Shown piece by piece: positions 52,496 through 61,412 of a stretch of 64,000 bases of DNA. How positions within the stretch are numbered: the first letter of the stretch is position 1; each line of letters begins with the position of its first letter. The notes beneath the pieces are model-generated. The model saw only the letters and a program-made list of their open reading frames with translations. It ran no database searches and was not told the origin of the DNA. This DNA comes from SCTD01 sp963784675. Lineage in GTDB: Bacteria > Actinomycetota > Actinomycetes > Mycobacteriales > SCTD01. Position numbers and translations under genes: made by a program. The DNA lies in assembly GCA_963784675.1 (NCBI GenBank), contig CAWASE010000013.1:62001-126000 (forward strand). Reading direction: 5' to 3'.

Positions 52496-53398
52496 ATGTG
52501 CACTTCTTCTGCAAGCACGTCTGACCGTCGCGCGCTGATCCTCGGCGGTGGCGGCTCGACCGGTAACGCCTGGCTGGTCGGCGTCCTTGCCGGGCTCTTC
52601 GAGGCCGGGCTCGACGTGACGACGGCCCACGTGACGGTGGGAACCTCGGCGGGGGCGACGGCGGCTGCCCAGCTCGCCGGTGCCACGCCGACGGAGCTGC
52701 TCGCCGCTGTCCTCGCACGCGGCTCCCTGGTGCCTCGGGCGCCGCAAGACGGGGCAGAAACCTCGCGCAAGCCGGTGCAGGACCAGCTGGCCCGCACCGC
52801 AGCCATCATCGCCGCTTCGGAGAACGTGGAGGTCATGCGTCGCGCTCTCGGGGCTGCGGCGCTCGCCAGGCTGGCCGGGTCGGACGGCTCCTGGCAGGAG
52901 CGATGGCGTACCACCGTTGCGGCGCGCTTGCCGCAGCAGCGCTGGCCTGAACGCAAGGTGCTCCTCACCGCGGTCGAGGCGCGTACTGGCGCGCCGGTCG
53001 TGTTCGATCGCGACAGCGGGGTCGACCTCGTGGATGCCGTGGCTGCGAGCTGCTCCAGCGGCCTCCCGTACCGGATCGGTGACGGCTACTACCTCGACGG
53101 CGGCTACCGGACCAACGCCGACAACGCCGACCTCGCGTCGCGTTGCGGCCGCGTCCTCGTACTGTCACCTTTCGGGGGCCGCACCCTGCTACCGCAGGAG
53201 TGGGGCCTGCACCTCTCGGCCCAGATCGACGCTCTGCGCGCAGCGGGCAGCCAGGTGGGGGCCATCTTCCCGGGCCGCGACTCTCAGCACTTGTTCGGCG
53301 TGAACGCCATGGATCTCTCCTTGCGTCCAGCCGCCGCCCGGCTCGGCTACGACCAGGCGAAGGGACTTGTCGAACCCCTGACCCGTCTCTGGTGCTGA
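52496..53398 (+). CDS. Patatin-like phospholipase (RssA/NTE type)
   Basis: 300-residue serine hydrolase. Oxyanion loop LILGGGGSTGNAWLVGVL, nucleophile Ser in VGTSAGATAA, and catalytic Asp in YYLDGGYRTNAD complete the Ser-Asp dyad. No signal peptide, so cytosolic or membrane-peripheral. The ATG at 52496 lies 9 bases after AAAGG; a GTG at 52478 is the alternative. The frame is intact, unlike the genes from 54.4 kb onward. Substrate (phospholipid or other ester) unknown. Confidence 0.88.
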   Translation: MCTSSASTSDRRALILGGGGSTGNAWLVGVLAGLFEAGLDVTTAHVTVGTSAGATAAAQLAGATPTELLAAVLARGSLVPRAPQDGAETSRKPVQDQLARTAAIIAASENVEVMRRALGAAALARLAGSDGSWQERWRTTVAARLPQQRWPERKVLLTAVEARTGAPVVFDRDSGVDLVDAVAASCSSGLPYRIGDGYYLDGGYRTNADNADLASRCGRVLVLSPFGGRTLLPQEWGLHLSAQIDALRAAGSQVGAIFPGRDSQHLFGVNAMDLSLRPAAARLGYDQAKGLVEPLTRLWC

Positions 53399-53466
53399 CG
53401 TGCGGAGGGACCGCGCGAAGGTGAGGCGGCCCTCGGCCGGTAGCGGTGCCACGTGCGCGTGCGCTC

Positions 53467-54240
53467 CTACGGCGTGAGGCCCCCGCCGACGGTGATGATC
53501 TCACCGTGCACGTAAGGGACTTCGTCGCTGAGGATCCACGCCGCAGTTGCGGCGATCTCGTCGGCGGTCGCGTAGCGCCCGACCGGCACGGCGGCCTCCA
53601 TGCCGGCCTTGAACGTGCTTGCGTCGATGCCGGCGGCTGCGCCCATGGACTTCTCCAGGGAGTGCATCATCCGGGTGTCGACGACACCTGGTGCCAGCGC
53701 GTTGACCCGGACGCCAGGCGGCACCTCCTTGGCGAGACAGCGCACCAGCCCGTGCACGGCGTGCTTGGAGGCGTTGTAGATCGACGTCGACGGGGAGCCC
53801 ATCAGTGCAGCGAGCGATGCGGTGAACAGGATGGCGCCGCCACCGTCCTGGGCGAGCAGCTGACGGAGCGCCGCCTGCGCCGACAGGAATGCCCCGCGCA
53901 CGTTGACGCCGAAGACCTGCTCGTAGACGTCGACGTCGAAGTCGGCAACAGGGTGCGCCCGACCCTCGACGCCGGCGTTCGCGTGGAAGGCGTCCAAGCG
54001 CCCGAAGGCGTCGACGGCCGTGGACACGCACGCGGCAGCGCCCTCGGGTGTGCTGATGTCCGCCCCGACCGCCACCGCCTGGCCCCCGAGCTCCTTGGCG
54101 ATCGCGTGGGCTGCCGCGGCGTCGATGTCCGCGGCCACGACGCGTGCGCCTTCTGCCGCCAGCCGGCGACAGGTGGCGGCTCCGATTCCGGCGCCTGCGC
54201 CGGTCACCACGATGGACTTTCCCTCCAGGCCCTTCAGCAC
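53467..54240 (-). CDS. Short-chain dehydrogenase/reductase
   Basis: 257-residue classical SDR. Nucleotide motif VVTGAGAGIGAATCRRLA, DID at the end of beta 2 (NAD preference), NAG in FHANAGVEG, catalytic Ser in LFTASLAAL and YNASKHAVHG (Tyr-x3-Lys). The C terminus GEIITVGGGLTP is standard. GTG at 54240 with AAGGAG 6 bases upstream. A 25-base inverted repeat just upstream looks like its operator. Intact reading frame. Substrate not assignable. Confidence 0.92.
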   Translation of the reverse strand: MLKGLEGKSIVVTGAGAGIGAATCRRLAAEGARVVAADIDAAAAHAIAKELGGQAVAVGADISTPEGAAACVSTAVDAFGRLDAFHANAGVEGRAHPVADFDVDVYEQVFGVNVRGAFLSAQAALRQLLAQDGGGAILFTASLAALMGSPSTSIYNASKHAVHGLVRCLAKEVPPGVRVNALAPGVVDTRMMHSLEKSMGAAAGIDASTFKAGMEAAVPVGRYATADEIAATAAWILSDEVPYVHGEIITVGGGLTP

Positions 54241-54264
54241 GTCGCACTCCTTCGTTGCGGCTGA

Positions 54265-54289
54265 CTTACACGAGTCCGCGTATAGTAAG
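54265..54289. promoter_or_regulatory. Operator-like inverted repeat upstream of the SDR gene
   Basis: Outer arms CTTAC (54265-54269) and GTAAG (54285-54289) plus inner arms TACACG (54267-54272) and CGTATA (54279-54284). Lies 25 bases upstream of the GTG at 54240. Size and symmetry fit a TetR-type repressor site; the TetR gene at 56114 is one candidate regulator. Confidence 0.45.
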
Positions 54290-54456
54290 CAGGAAGCACG
54301 ATCCTGGGAAGGGGTCGCCGCACGCGTGACACATCACGACGGTGACCGCCAGCGCCAGCCCGTGGCCGCCGCGGTGGCGCGTCAGCCAGCCGGGCTGGAC
54401 CGCGGCGCCTCGAGCGCCCGCCCGTCGGCGGAGAGGCGAGAGCGTTTCAGGCCGGG

Positions 54457-55118
54457 TCAGTACGGAGCGACGCCGCCGTCGACCGGGAACGCCACACCGC
54501 TCATGCCGCCACCGGCCGGCGAGGCCAGCAGCACGACCGCCCGGCGACCTCGTCGGGTCCGGTCACCCGGCCGACCAGCGAACGCCCACGCGCGCGGCGG
54601 CCAGCACGGCGTTGACCGTGACGCCCTGCGGGCCCGCCCTCCTTGGCCGCCACCTTCACCAGGCCGTACGCCGCGTGGCCCACCGCCGCGGCGACGCCGG
54701 CGCCGGCCCGGCCGACCTTGGCCTCGGCGCCCAGCAGGACCACGATCCGGCCCGCCGCCTGCGCGGCGCCATCGTGCGCGAGCGCGGCGCGCAGGCCCCA
54801 GAGCAGGCGGTCCAGCGACGGGAGGCCGCCGCCCAGCCGTGCCTCGTCCAGGTCGCCCAGGTTCCGGTCTGCGGGCTCGCCGGCCGGTGAGCACGACGAC
54901 GTCGACCTGGCCGTGACTGCTCCACCGCCAGGTCCAGCAGGCCGTCGACGTCGCCTCGCCCGGCCAGGTCGCCGTTGTACGGAGTGAGCCTTTCGTGAGC
55001 CAGATCGGCCGCGGCCGGGACGACGACGGCGGCAGCCGGCGCCAGCAGCGCGTCGACGACGGCACGGCGCCGGGGCGGTCGCGGTCGTCGACGACGACGG
55101 CGACGGCGTTGGCGAGCT
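54457..55118 (-). CDS. SDR-like protein with degenerate cofactor motif (about five frameshifts)
   Basis: Read across shifts it gives LANAVAVVVDDRDRPGAV, VDALLAPAAAVVVPAAADL, LTPYNGDLAGRGDVDGLLDL, HGQVDVVVLTG, GRIVVLLGAEAKVGRAGAG, HAAYGLVKVAAKEGG, VTVNAVLAAARVG and the end MSGVAFPVDGGVAPY. The layout is SDR, with a Tyr-x3-Lys-like AAYGLVK segment, but VDDRDRPG stands where TGxxxGIG is expected. The start is uncertain: GGAGG at about 55124-55128 points to roughly 55118, where no intact start codon remains. Its head lies about 30 bases from the stop of the next SDR, suggesting an operon. It may be a non-catalytic SDR partner. Confidence 0.6.
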
Positions 55119-55147
55119 GTGGTCCTCCGGCGGGTCGGCGGTGCAGG

Positions 55148-55972
55148 TCAGTACGCGGCGGTGCCGCCGTCGATCGAGATCATCGAGCCGTTCGTGCCCG
55201 GCGCCGTGCGGCCGAGGCGAGGAAGACTGCGACCGCAGCGACCTCCTCGACGGTGTTGAGGCGCTTCAGGGCCGTCTCGTCGGAGAAGATGCCGAGGAAG
55301 TCGTCGTAGCTCATGCCGGCGGCCGACGCGGCGCTCTGCCCCTGGGTCTGGACGCTGTAGGTCTCGATCATCCCCGGGCACAGGGCGTTGACGGTGATGC
55401 CCGGCCGGACCGACCTCCGCCGCGCAGGACTTGGTGAGCCCGTGCACCGCGTGCTTGGCGGTCACGTACGTCGCGATCCCGGGCTTGCCGTGCTTGCCCT
55501 CGACGGAGGACATGTTGATGATCCGGCCGGAGCCCTGCGGGAGCATGTGGTGCAGCGCGCGCCGCATGCCCCAGAAGGTCGACCAGACGTTCCACTTGCA
55601 GGGCCAGCTCGAGCGCCTCGTCGGTGAGCTCGGCGACCGGGGCGTGGTGGTCGGCGCCGCCGGCGTTGTTGACCAGGACGTCGAGCCGGCCGAAGCGCTC
55701 GACCGTCGCGTCGACGAACGCCCTCGACGTCCGTCCCGGTCGGTGACGTCGCCGGCCACGAAGTGCACCCGGTCGGGTGCGCCCAGCTGCGGCGGCGATC
55801 TCGGCGCCGCGCTCGGCCGACCGGCCGTTGATGCAGACCGACGCCCCCTCGCGCAGGTAGGCCTCGCACGATGGCGAGCCCGATGCCCCTCGTGCCGCCG
55901 GTCACGGCGGCGACGCGTGCCCGCCAGCGCGGTGCCCGCTCCACTGCGGTCGGTGCTCGTCCCGAGTGCCAC
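55148..55972 (-). CDS. Short-chain dehydrogenase/reductase (multiple frameshifts)
   Basis: SDR of about 270 residues recovered from several frames: AAVTGGTRGIGLAIV, EAYLREGASVCINGRSAERG, VHFVAGDVTDRD, then MLPQGSGRIINMSSVEGKHG (catalytic Ser), YVTAKHAVHGLTKSCAAEVG (Tyr-x3-Lys), MIETYSVQTQGQSAASAAG and the end SMISIDGGTAAY. At least five one-base shifts occur. GTG at 55972 has GGAGG 7 bases upstream. All SDR landmarks are present, so the broken frame is likely a sequence artefact. Divergent from the TetR gene. Confidence 0.75.
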   Translation of the reverse strand: MALGTSTDRSGAGTALAGTRRRRDRRHEGHRARHRARPTCARGRRSASTAGRPSAAPRSPPQLGAPDRVHFVAGDVTDRDGRRGRSSTRRSSASAGSTSWSTTPAAPTTTPRSPSSPTRRSSWPCKWNVWSTFWGMRRALHHMLPQGSGRIINMSSVEGKHGKPGIATYVTAKHAVHGLTKSCAAEVGPAGHHRQRPVPGDDRDLQRPDPGAERRVGRRHELRRLPRHLLRRDGPEAPQHRRGGRCGRSLPRLGRTAPGTNGSMISIDGGTAAY

Positions 55973-56113
55973 GCTCGTCCTCCAGGGGCCGTGTCCGGCG
56001 GCGGCGCGACCGTCCAGGGTTTGGGTCAGTCGTGTACCGCTCCAGAGTGGATGTCCCGGAGCCCGGTCGACCCCCATGCTCGGCTCCCCGACGGCCCCAG
56101 CCCGGAGGAACGC

Positions 56114-56700
56114 ATGCCGCGCCCGCGACCGCCGGCGTCGACCCCCGGGTCGTGCAGACCCGCCAGTGGTGCTCGCCGCGACGTACCGGCTGCTGGCCGA
56201 GCACGGCCTGGCCGGTGCCACGGTCGAGAAGGTCGACGGAGTACAGCGGGGCGTTCCCGCAGCACGATCTACCGGCACTGGCCCAACCCGTCCGACCTCT
56301 ACCTCGAGGCGCTGACCTCGCCCGAGAACGGCCGGCCCTACTGACGCGGCCCGGCGTGGACCCGGTGGCCGACCTGCTCGCCTACGGCCGGCACCTGGCC
56401 GAGCGGCTCAACGACCCGGTCTACGCCGCGGCCTTCGCGGCGCTGATGGCCGAGGCCGCGCGGGACCCGGTCTACGCCGCCGCGCAGCGCGGCTGATCAC
56501 CGAGCGCTCAAGCACCTGGTGGCGACCCTGCGCGAGGGGGTGCGCCGCGGCGAGCTGCGGGCGGACCTGGACGTCAAGGAGGCGGCGCACGCCTTCGTCG
56601 CGCCGTTCACCTACGACTGCTTCCTGCTGCACCGCGGATCACCCGCCGACCGGGTGCGCGCAGGTCGTCGAGCGGCCTGCTGGCCGGTGGCGCGGCCTGA
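56114..56700 (+). CDS. TetR-family transcriptional regulator (multiple frameshifts)
   Basis: About 195 residues when read across at least three shifts. The N-terminal helix-turn-helix is VLAATYRLLAEHGLAGATVEKV joined to RSTIYRHWPNPSDLYLEAL, a standard TetR recognition region. The ligand-binding part includes VADLLAYGRHLAERLNDPV, VATLREGVRRGELRADLDV and FVAPFTYDCFLL. ATG at 56114 with CGGAGGAA 4 bases upstream. Divergent from the SDR at 55972; the imperfect repeat CCGCTC-CA-GAGTGG (56037-56050) between them may be its operator. Convergent with the flavin-binding protein. Confidence 0.75.
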
Positions 56701-56707
56701 CGCGGGA

Positions 56708-57233
56708 CTACTCCGGCGGCGGTCCGCGGGCCGGTGCCCGGTGCGGCCTTCCACATCTTCGCGCGCGTCGTAGCCGATCCGCTTCTCCGGCACGACCTCG
56801 AGCACCAGCCGCCCGGGGGAGTCGAGGTGGGCCGCGAAGCGCTGCGGCCTTCTCGGGGTCGTCCGGGCGCATCGCGGCCGCGAAGTCCGGGCACGAACCA
56901 CGCCCGCGTCTCGGCGTCGTCGTGCAGCACGCAGATGCCCTTGTAGGTGAGCGAGCGGCTGACGCCGATGCCGGCGCCCTTGGACGTGACGGCGACGCTG
57001 ACGCGGGGGTCGCGGCGCAGCGAGGCGATCCGTGGGCGCTGGTCGGTCGCGGTGAGCCAGAAGCGCCCGTCCCGGAAGATGAAGTTGACGATCGACGCCC
57101 ATCGGGTGGCCCTCCTTGCCGGCCCAGATGAAGGTGCACTCGGTCTGCCGGCGCAGCAGCTCGCCTCGTTGTCGTCGTCCAGCGTGTAGGACCGGACGTC
57201 CTCCCAGTCCTTGCTCGGCGCCGGCTCGCTCAC
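56708..57233 (-). CDS. Pyridoxamine 5'-phosphate oxidase-like flavin/F420-binding protein (frameshifted)
   Basis: Split-barrel PPOX protein of about 170 residues. Readable segments: KDWEDVRSYTLDDDNEA, TECTFIWAGKEGHPMGV, IVNFIFRDGRFWLTATDQRP, ASLRRDPRVSVAVTSKGA, LTYKGICVLHDDAETRAWF, LDSPGRLVLEVVPEKRIGY and KMWKAAPGTG, spread over three frames. GTG at 57233 has GGAGG 8 bases upstream. The stop is taken at 56708, but could shift depending on the last indel. Probably an oxidoreductase of the catabolic region; the cofactor is not determined. Confidence 0.7.
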
Positions 57234-57340
57234 GTCGCCACCCTCCGGCCGCGCTCCGGGCCCGCTGTGGAGCAGCCGGCCGCACGCCGCCATCTGCTGC
57301 ACACGCGCGCTCCGACAAGCCCTCCGAGAACAGTGTCTTG

Positions 57341-57361
57341 TACGGGTCATGCCGTCCCGTA
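57341..57361. promoter_or_regulatory. Inverted repeat in the divergent PPOX / PEP-utilizer promoter region
   Basis: Perfect arms TACGGG (57341-57346) and CCCGTA (57356-57361) around a 9-base spacer, within the 205-base gap between divergent genes. A further ACAAG/CTTGT pair lies just to the left. Candidate repressor site. Confidence 0.4.
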
Positions 57362-57438
57362 AGGCCTTTGGCGGACCGGCTCAGGCTAGCGTCGCGGGCG
57401 GTCGTGCCCGGTGCCGGCCCCGCCCGAGAGGCTCGCCG

Positions 57439-59195
57439 ATGCAGACCTGGCTCACCGACACGCCCACCGCCGAGCGATTCCCGCTCTACACCCGCGGCAA
57501 CGCCGACGAGGTGGGCCCGGAGCCCTTCCCGCCGCTCACCTGGAGCCTGGCGTGGGAGAAGGGCGCGTGCCGCGGCACGGCGGACGGCTGGGTGCACCTC
57601 GGGGCCTTCCGGCCGGAGGAGTTCCGGCGGCCCGTGCCCGAGGTCTTCGGCTGCTGGGGCGGCTACTTCTACAACCAGGTCAGCGTCGGCCGGGTGTTCG
57701 GCGTCCGCACGCCCGGCGGCAGCCCCGACGCGATCGACGAGGCCTACTTCGGCGGCAACTCCGACATCCCGCCGTACGTGCGCCGACCCGCGCGACGAGG
57801 ACGCCGCGCTGAGCGCGGCGGTGCGGGGAGACGGTTCGGCGGGGTGCTTCGGCGCCGCGAGCGTGCCGGCTACGCCGACGCGTTCTTCGGCGAAGGTGCG
57901 CGCGTGGGCGGCCGAGCGGCCCGACCTCGCAGCGCTGTCCGACGTGGAGCTGGTGGCGCACGGGCGCGAGGCCTGCCTGCCGGCTGCGCGAGACCTGGGA
58001 CGTCTACGCCCGGATCGTGGTCAGCGCCTCGATCGGCCCTGGGGTCGGTGCGGCCATCGCCGGCGCCTTCGGCCGCGGCGGACGACGCTGTCGCGGTCTT
58101 CACCAGCCTAGGCGGGGTGGAGACGGCAGGGACCGCCGCCCAGGTCTGGGAGCTGTCGCGGCTGGTGCGGTCGCTCCGCTGCGCTGACGGCTGCTTTCGG
58201 CGAGGGCGTCGAGGGTTTGCTCGATCGGCTCGACGCGTTCGGCGACCCGGAGGTGGACACCTTCACTGCGCGGCTTCCGCGCCCTGCTCGCCGAGTACGG
58301 CCACCGCGGCCCGAACGAGTGGGACCTCGCCTCCGACACCTGGTTGACACGACCGAGCATCCCCCTCGGCGATGATCGACCGGATCCGGCTGCAGGACGA
58401 CGAGCAGGCTCCCCACGAGCGAGCCTCGGCGGGGCGTGGCGCTGCGCGAGAGGTCACGTCCGAGCTGGAGGCGCTGTGGCCGGCGATCCGGACACCCTCG
58501 CGACGCTGCAGTCCGCCATCGCCTCCGGGCAGCTGTTCTACCGGACGCGCGAGGGCGGTAAGGACGCCGCGGTGCGCGTGATGCTCGAGGCCAAGCTGCC
58601 GTTCTTCGAGCTCAGGCCGGCGCATGGCGGAGCGCGGAGCGCTCGGTCACGAGCCGGCACGTGTTCCAGCTGCTGGACAGCGAGCTCGACGAGTTCGTCG
58701 CGGACAGCGCCGGTTGGTCCGAGCGCCTCGAGGAGCGGGCCGCGCAGTTCGCGACGCTGGCGGACCGTCGAGCCGCCGTACACCGTCCTGCACGGCCGGC
58801 CGATCCCGCCGATCGACAGCTGGCCGCTGCGCGACCGCCCCGCCGACCAGGCGCTGATCGCGAAGCCGGGCGACCAGCTGGCCGGCATCGGCGTCTCCCC
58901 GGGCGTCGTCTCCGGACGCGCGCGGGTGGTCTACGACGTGTCCGAGGCCGCAGACCTCGAACCGGGCGACATCCTCGTCTGCGGCACCACCGACCCTTCC
59001 TGGGTGCCGCTGTTCATGGTGGCCGGGGGGGTCGTCTGCGAGATCGGTGCGCAGGCGAGCCACGCCGCCATCGTCAGCCGGGAGATGGGCGTCCCGTGCG
59101 CGGTGTCGGTCGCCGGTGCGCGCTCGCGCATCCCCCAGGGCGCGCTCGTCACGGTCGACGGCTCGACCGGAACCGTCACGGTCGACGGGACCTGA
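57439..59195 (+). CDS. PEP-utilizing enzyme mobile (phosphohistidine) domain protein, multiple frameshifts
   Basis: About 580 residues. The N-terminal two thirds (WLTDTPTAERFPLYTRGNAD, PPLTWSLAWEKGACRGTADG, GGYFYNQVSVGRVFGVRTPG) are the conserved part of PEP-utilizer-like proteins that lack an ATP-grasp domain. The C terminus is a swivelling domain: GIGVSPGVVSGRARVVYD, DILVCGTTDPSWVPLF and EIGAQASHAAIVSREMGVP, whose His would carry the phosphate. The last 280 residues are largely one frame; earlier parts need at least five shifts. ATG at 57439. No ATP-grasp partner is present in the window. It resembles one subunit of two-part phosphotransferases such as phenylphosphate synthase; a role in activating an aromatic substrate is inference. 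Confidence 0.72.
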
Positions 59196-59295
59196 GCGGC
59201 TTCAAGCGCACGATGCGGCTGCCCTCGACAGCCGGCTGAGGGTCGAGGCGCCGCGCACGCAGAGCACACCTGCGCCCCAACGACCCGGGGCGGTC

Positions 59296-59326
59296 GTCCC
59301 CCTCAGGGGACCCGCCCCCAGGCGGG
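59296..59326. terminator. Tandem hairpins between convergent genes
   Basis: GTCCCC-CTCA-GGGGAC (59296-59311) followed directly by CCCGCC-CCCA-GGCGGG (59311-59326), between the PEP-utilizer stop and the convergent small-protein stop. No T tract; likely a bidirectional terminator. Confidence 0.6.
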
Positions 59327-59368
59327 CGGCGGAAGCAACGGCAACCTCGCAGGGAGGTCAGCCACGAG

Positions 59369-59610
59369 TCAGCGCTCGCCGGGCATGTCCAGGAGCCGAC
59401 CGATGCGGTGGTGGCCTGCAGGTCGGGGGGCGGAGACCCACAGGCAGAGCTCGGGGTCCGCCTCGAAGATGGCCCCTCGACCCAGCGGCCGTCCGCCCGG
59501 AAGCGGCCCCAACGCGTGCCCATCGTGACGAGGACCGTGTCGTCGGCGTCGGCCGTGTAGAGCGCGTTGGGGTTGAGCGGGTGTCGGATGCCGCCTGGCG
59601 GCGTCTTCAC
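59369..59610 (-). CDS. Small Rieske-oxygenase-associated protein A (about 80 residues, one frameshift)
   Basis: Sequence runs MKTPPGGIRHPLNPNALYTA, DADDTVLVTMGTRWGRF, RADGRWVEG, then after one missing base IFEADPELCLWVSAP and LLDMPGER. The GTG at 59610 overlaps the oxygenase stop (GTGA), so it is translated with Rieske protein A. It shares the pattern DD-x-VMVT/VLVT, GRF-x2-DG-x-WV-x-G and ADPELC-x-W with the small protein at 61164, which is coupled to Rieske protein B. I know no named family. It may be a specificity, assembly or electron-transfer accessory subunit. Confidence 0.65.
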
Positions 59611-61006
59611 GCCGACGGTCCGGGGCCGGTCGCCTTCGCCGCGGCGCGCTCGACCCACTCGGTGAGCAGGTCGTGCCGCCAGGACACCATGTCCTCCTGG
59701 AAGTCCGACATGATCACGTGGGAGCGGCGCGTCGTGTGCAGCCCGCGCTGGACGGACATCATGTTGAAGGTGTCCTGCTCCATGACCAGCGCGAGCGTCT
59801 GGAGCTCCGTGGCCAGCGTCCAGGACTCGTCGAGGTCGAGCCACCGCACGGGCGCGGGCGGTGGCCGCTCGCCGCGGAACGGCGTCAGGAGCATGACCTC
59901 GAAGATGCACTCGTCGTGCCGGTCGCCGTTGGGCCGGAAGCGGTAGACGATGCGGTTGTAGGCGCCCCATGGGTGCAGGTTCGGGAAAGATCGCGTAGTT
60001 CCAGTGGTCGACGAGCTCGCCGTCAGAGACGTCGTCGACAGCGTCTCCGAGGACGTCACGCCAGCGCTCACGCGCGGCCGCGGCCATGCTGTCCCGCGCG
60101 GTCGTGCGCTGCGGAGAACGGGATCGGGAGCTCCTCGCCCTCGCGGACGTCCAGCATCCGCGCGAGGATGTCGCGCTCTTCGGGCTCCGACCGGCAGGTC
60201 GTCCGCGGGCGTGCCGGACGGGCTGATCTGGCGGGCGTAGTTGCCGTAGACGTCCACGGCGTTGTTGCTGTCCCCGACGTACGGCGCCGACTGCGGGTGC
60301 GTCGCCGACCAGGTGCAGACCCTCGTCGAACGCCTCCTGCGCCACCTTCCAGTTGCAGCGCAGCCGCTTGGCGACATGCGCCTGCAGGTAGCGGTCGTCG
60401 AAGTCCCACCGCTGGAAGTGCTCCGGCAGGTCGCCGAGGAAGTCCGCCGAGCGGCTCGGCGCCGGGTCCGGGTTGAGGAAGACGAAGCCGCCCCACGTGC
60501 CGACCTTCGCCTCGGGGAGTCGCCAGGCGTCGCGGTCGGCCTGGATCTCGGGGAACTCTCCGGCGGCGGGCACGTAGCGCAGCGAGCCGTCGAGCTTCCA
60601 GGTGAAGCCGTGGAAGGAGCAGCGGAACTCGCTGCAGCGGCCGTCCGCGTCCTTGAGGGCCCGACCACGGTGCAGGCACGCGTTCACGTACGCCTTGATG
60701 CTCCCGTCGCGGGTGCGGGCGACGAGGTAGGAGTCCCCGCGATGTCGTACACGACGTAGCTGCCGACCTCGGGCAGGTGCTCCTCCCGGCACACCATCTG
60801 CCAGACCTTGCGCCACAGGTGGGTCGCGCTCCGGCTCGTGCCAGGCTCGGCTGGTGTAGCGCTCCACCGGGACGTGCTGGGTCGCCGCCGTGTACGTTCC
60901 GGCGCTCGCGCAGGTGCTCGGGAACGGGCCGGCCGTCCTCGAGCACGAGGTCGTACCAGCACAGGCCCGGTGTGCGGCGGCGCTCCGGCGCCTCGGACGC
61001 GGTCAT
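59607..61006 (-). CDS. Rieske aromatic ring-hydroxylating oxygenase alpha subunit A (multiple frameshifts)
   Basis: About 455 residues. The Rieske cluster is NACLHRGRAL (Cys-x-His) with CSFHGFTW (Cys-x2-His) about 17 residues later; GTWGGFVFLNP precedes the catalytic domain. Mononuclear iron ligands are in AQEAFDEGLHL joined to ATHPQSAPYVGD (His-x4-His type), and FPNLHPWGAYNRIVYRFRPNG is typical. At least six indels break the frame. ATG at 61006 has AGGGAG 4 bases upstream. Divergent from small protein B across a 157-base gap with a palindrome. No beta subunit, ferredoxin or reductase gene is nearby. The substrate is unknown but likely an aromatic or cyclic compound. Confidence 0.78.
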
Positions 61007-61039
61007 GCGACTCCCTGAAGGGTGCACCTGCTCGGTCGG

Positions 61040-61074
61040 CTCGAGTAACTGGACAGTACCGCTACTTACTCGAG
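61040..61074. promoter_or_regulatory. Operator-like palindrome between the two divergent oxygenase operons
   Basis: Perfect 9-bp arms CTCGAGTAA (61040-61048) and TTACTCGAG (61066-61074) around a 17-base spacer; GG/CC outside extends it with one mismatch. Centrally placed in the only promoter region serving both Rieske operons, so one regulator could control both. Confidence 0.6.
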
Positions 61075-61163
61075 AGCCTCAAGTGGTCCGTCGCAACGGT
61101 CGACGGCGGACCGAACAGCCCTTACTGTAGAGATGCCCCAGAAACCAGTTGCGGAGGGACCCC

Positions 61164-61412
61164 TTGCGAAAGATCCAGCACGCACTGAGCCGAGCGATCT
61201 ACGAGTGGGCTCCGGACGACCGCGGGCCGGTCATGGTCACGAACTCCGACGGCCGCGAGGGACGTTTCGACCGGGACGGCGGCTGGGTCGCGGGTGAGAT
61301 GCGGCAGCGCCGACCCTGAGCTGTGCCGCTGGATCGTCAGCGGCGGCGAGATGCGCCGGCGGGGCCGCGAGGGCGCAGCCGGCGCTTCGAGACTGAGGAG
61401 ACCTTCTCGTGA
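61164..61412 (+). CDS. Small Rieske-oxygenase-associated protein B (about 80 residues, two frameshifts)
   Basis: Begins TTG CGA AAG ATC at 61164, 5 bases after GGAGGGA. Reads ALSRAIYEWAPDDRGPVMVT, GREGRFDRDGGWVAGEM and, after a shift near 61306, ADPELCRWIVSGGEM. A second shift gives RRFETEETFS ending at 61412, where the TGA overlaps the GTG of Rieske protein B. Homologous to small protein A (DD, VMVT, GRF..DG.WV.G, ADPELC.W). Gene order is reversed relative to operon A (small gene first here). Function unknown. Confidence 0.62.

Noticed and set aside
54326..54470. Plus-strand frame beginning GTG ACA CAT CAC as an N-terminal regulator fragment
   Set aside because: No recognisable helix-turn-helix and it runs without a stop into the antisense of the SDR-like gene.
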